DNA from: an uncultured Collinsella sp.
GTDB lineage: Bacteria; Actinomycetota; Coriobacteriia; Coriobacteriales; Coriobacteriaceae
Assembly (NCBI GenBank): GCA_900758375.1
Contig: CAAERJ010000014.1
Span: 1-14,123, forward strand
Direction of reading: 5' to 3'
DNA: 14,123 nucleotides
The notes under the pieces were generated by a model. That model worked only from the letters and a program-made list of their open reading frames with translations, ran no database searches and had not been told where the DNA came from. This document shows positions 12,543-14,123 of this stretch, one piece after another. The position numbers and the translations under genes are program-made. How positions within the stretch are numbered: the stretch's first letter is position 1; each line of letters opens with the position of its first letter.

Positions 12543-14123
12543 CTACAGCGCGCCGGAACCGGCTTGCATCATGCCACCGGGACCCGAACTCACGCCACTG
12601 CTCACAGGCGCGGCGTTGCCGGTGTGCGGCGCCGCCGGAGCGGTATCGCCACCGAGCGTGCCCGCCGGACGCGGTGCCGGGATCTCGCCCGTACCATGGC
12701 TAAAGACAAACTTGCCGTCGGCCACATCGCACAGGACGGTATCGCCCTCGCCCCACTCGCCGGCCAGCAGCTCCTCGGACAGCGGATCCTCGATGAGCTT
12801 TTGGATGGCACGACGCAGCGGACGCGCACCGTTGGTGAGGTCGGTGCCCTCGGCCACGATCTTGTCGTAGGCCGCATCGGTGAGCTTGATGTTCATGCCG
12901 TTGGCAATCAGGCGCTGACGCAGGTCGTCCACCAGCAGGTGCGCGATCTTGGTCAGGTTCTCGCCCGAAAGCTTCTGGAACACCACGATGTCGTCGATAC
13001 GGTTGAGCAGCTCGGGGCGGAACAGGCGCTTGAGCTCGCCCATTGCACGGCCCTTAATCTCGCTCGAGGTAAGGCCCTGCTCGCCGGTGGTGCCGAAGCC
13101 AACGCTCGCATCCTGCGCAATCTCGCGGGCGCCCACGTTGGACGTCATGATGATCACGGTATTACGGAAGTCGACCGTTTTGCCCTGGCTATCGGTCAGG
13201 CGGCCCTCCTCCAGCACCTGCAGCAGAATGTTGAAGATATCGGGGTGCGCCTTCTCGATCTCGTCGAACAGCACGACCGAGTACGGGTGACGACGAACGG
13301 CCTTGGTGAGCTGACCGCCCTCGTCATGGCCAACGTAGCCCGGGGGGCTACCGATAAGCTTGGAGACCTCGAACTCGCTGCCGAACTCCGACATGTCGAA
13401 GCTGATGAGCGCGTCCTTGCTGCCAAAGAGATACTCGGCGAGCGTCTTGGCGAGCTCGGTCTTGCCCGTGCCGGTGGGACCCAGGAAGATAAAGCTACCG
13501 CCGGGGCGACGCGGATCCTTGAGCGGCGAGCGACTGCGGCGCACGGCCTTGGCAACGGCCTCGACGGCCTCGTCCTGGCCGATAATGCGGGTCTTGAGCA
13601 CGCTTTCGGCCTGTAGCAGGCGACGGCTCTCGCTCTCGGTAAGCGAGGACACCGGCACGCCCGAGGTCACGGACACGATATCGGCGATCTGGCTCACGTC
13701 AATAGTGAGCGGGCTCGCGTCGAGCTCGGCCGTCCAGGCAGCCTTTGCCTCGGCAAGCTCAATCTCGGCCGCCTTTTGCTGCTCAGTGATCTCGGCGGCC
13801 TTGTTCATGTCGTCGCTCTCGGTGGCCTCCTGTGCGGCAGCCTTGAGCTCCTCGACGCGATGCTCGGCCTCGCGCACCGGCTCGGGCGCGCGATTGGCGG
13901 CAATGCGGGCGCGGGCACCGGCCTCGTCGATGAGGTCGATGGCCTTATCGGGCAGGAAGCGGTCCTGAATGTAGCGGTTGGAGAGGTTCGCGGCGGCCTC
14001 GATAGCACCCTGTGTGTAACGCACATGGTGGTGCTCCTCGTAGCGCGGCTTGAGCGCGGTCAGGATCTTGACCGTGTCCTCGACGCTCGGCTCCTCGACA
14101 TCGATGGTCTGGAAGCGACGCTC
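12543..14123 (-). CDS. clpC: ATP-dependent Clp protease ATPase subunit ClpC, 5' end outside the window
   Basis: The last 526 residues of a class I Clp/Hsp100 unfoldase, which feeds proteins to ClpP. The frame is open to the window edge; the first visible residues are ERRFQTIDVEEPSVEDTVKI, from the D1 ATPase. A UVR-type coiled region follows at about 84-123 (visible numbering), short as in ClpC rather than the long ClpB middle domain. D2 is complete: Walker A GPTGTGKT (215-222), Walker B VVLFDEIEKAHP (D287, E288), the pore loop GSPPGYVGHDEGG, sensor-1 TSN, arginine fingers in LFRPELLNRIDD and sensor-2 GARPLRR. The last 50 or so residues are an Ala/Pro/Gly/Ser-rich tail. It ends 20 nt before a terminator. 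clpC is often linked with radA and disA, but radA is not next to it here. Confidence 0.96.
   Translation of the reverse strand, partial: ERRFQTIDVEEPSVEDTVKILTALKPRYEEHHHVRYTQGAIEAAANLSNRYIQDRFLPDKAIDLIDEAGARARIAANRAPEPVREAEHRVEELKAAAQEATESDDMNKAAEITEQQKAAEIELAEAKAAWTAELDASPLTIDVSQIADIVSVTSGVPVSSLTESESRRLLQAESVLKTRIIGQDEAVEAVAKAVRRSRSPLKDPRRPGGSFIFLGPTGTGKTELAKTLAEYLFGSKDALISFDMSEFGSEFEVSKLIGSPPGYVGHDEGGQLTKAVRRHPYSVVLFDEIEKAHPDIFNILLQVLEEGRLTDSQGKTVDFRNTVIIMTSNVGAREIAQDASVGFGTTGEQGLTSSEIKGRAMGELKRLFRPELLNRIDDIVVFQKLSGENLTKIAHLLVDDLRQRLIANGMNIKLTDAAYDKIVAEGTDLTNGARPLRRAIQKLIEDPLSEELLAGEWGEGDTVLCDVADGKFVFSHGTGEIPAPRPAGTLGGDTAPAAPHTGNAAPVSSGVSSGPGGMMQAGSGAL

Overview
The window comes from a GC-rich bacterium, most likely a member of the Coriobacteriia close to Collinsella. 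This rests on the style of the housekeeping proteins, the GC-rich codon use and the gene order disA-ispD-ispF-cysS-rlmB-yacP with clpC nearby. The genus is an inference; no search was possible.

Layout. (1) Bases 2-76, minus strand: tRNA-Thr(UGU). (2) 161-1578, plus strand: an array of inverted repeats and then a one-gene module, a small helix-turn-helix fused to a HipA-like kinase fold. (3) 1606-7094, minus strand: a tight housekeeping block transcribed as disA (c-di-AMP synthesis, DNA scanning), ispD and ispF (MEP isoprenoid pathway), cysS, rlmB (23S rRNA methylation) and yacP (NYN/PIN-like nuclease). Neighbouring genes overlap or lie 3 nt apart, except for a 143-nt gap between cysS and rlmB. 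(4) 7316-7900, plus strand: mntP, an Mn(II) exporter with a short structured leader. (5) 7963-9799, plus strand: a complete hipBA toxin-antitoxin operon behind a perfect 17-bp inverted repeat. (6) 9927-11384, minus strand: pepD dipeptidase. (7) 11533-12422, minus strand: a RelB/DinJ-type antitoxin overlapping a PIN-domain toxin by 4 nt. (8) 12543-14123, minus strand: the C-terminal part of clpC, running off the window.

In many Gram-positive bacteria clpC, radA, disA, ispD, ispF, cysS, mrnC, rlmB and yacP lie close together. Here the order is kept, but radA and mrnC are absent from the window. About 5.4 kb carrying mntP, hipBA, pepD and the RelB-PIN pair sits between clpC and disA. The HTH-kinase gene sits between yacP and tRNA-Thr. 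No integrase, transposase or attachment repeat was seen.

The most interesting theme is three toxin-antitoxin-like modules around one essential operon, two of them with HipA-fold kinases. Each has an inverted-repeat operator that brackets or contains a candidate extended -10 promoter, which suggests autorepression. The least described is the single-gene HTH-HipA-like fusion, whose own N-terminal domain is the obvious candidate to read its repeats. There is no gene-free stretch longer than 300 bases and no CRISPR array or rRNA gene.
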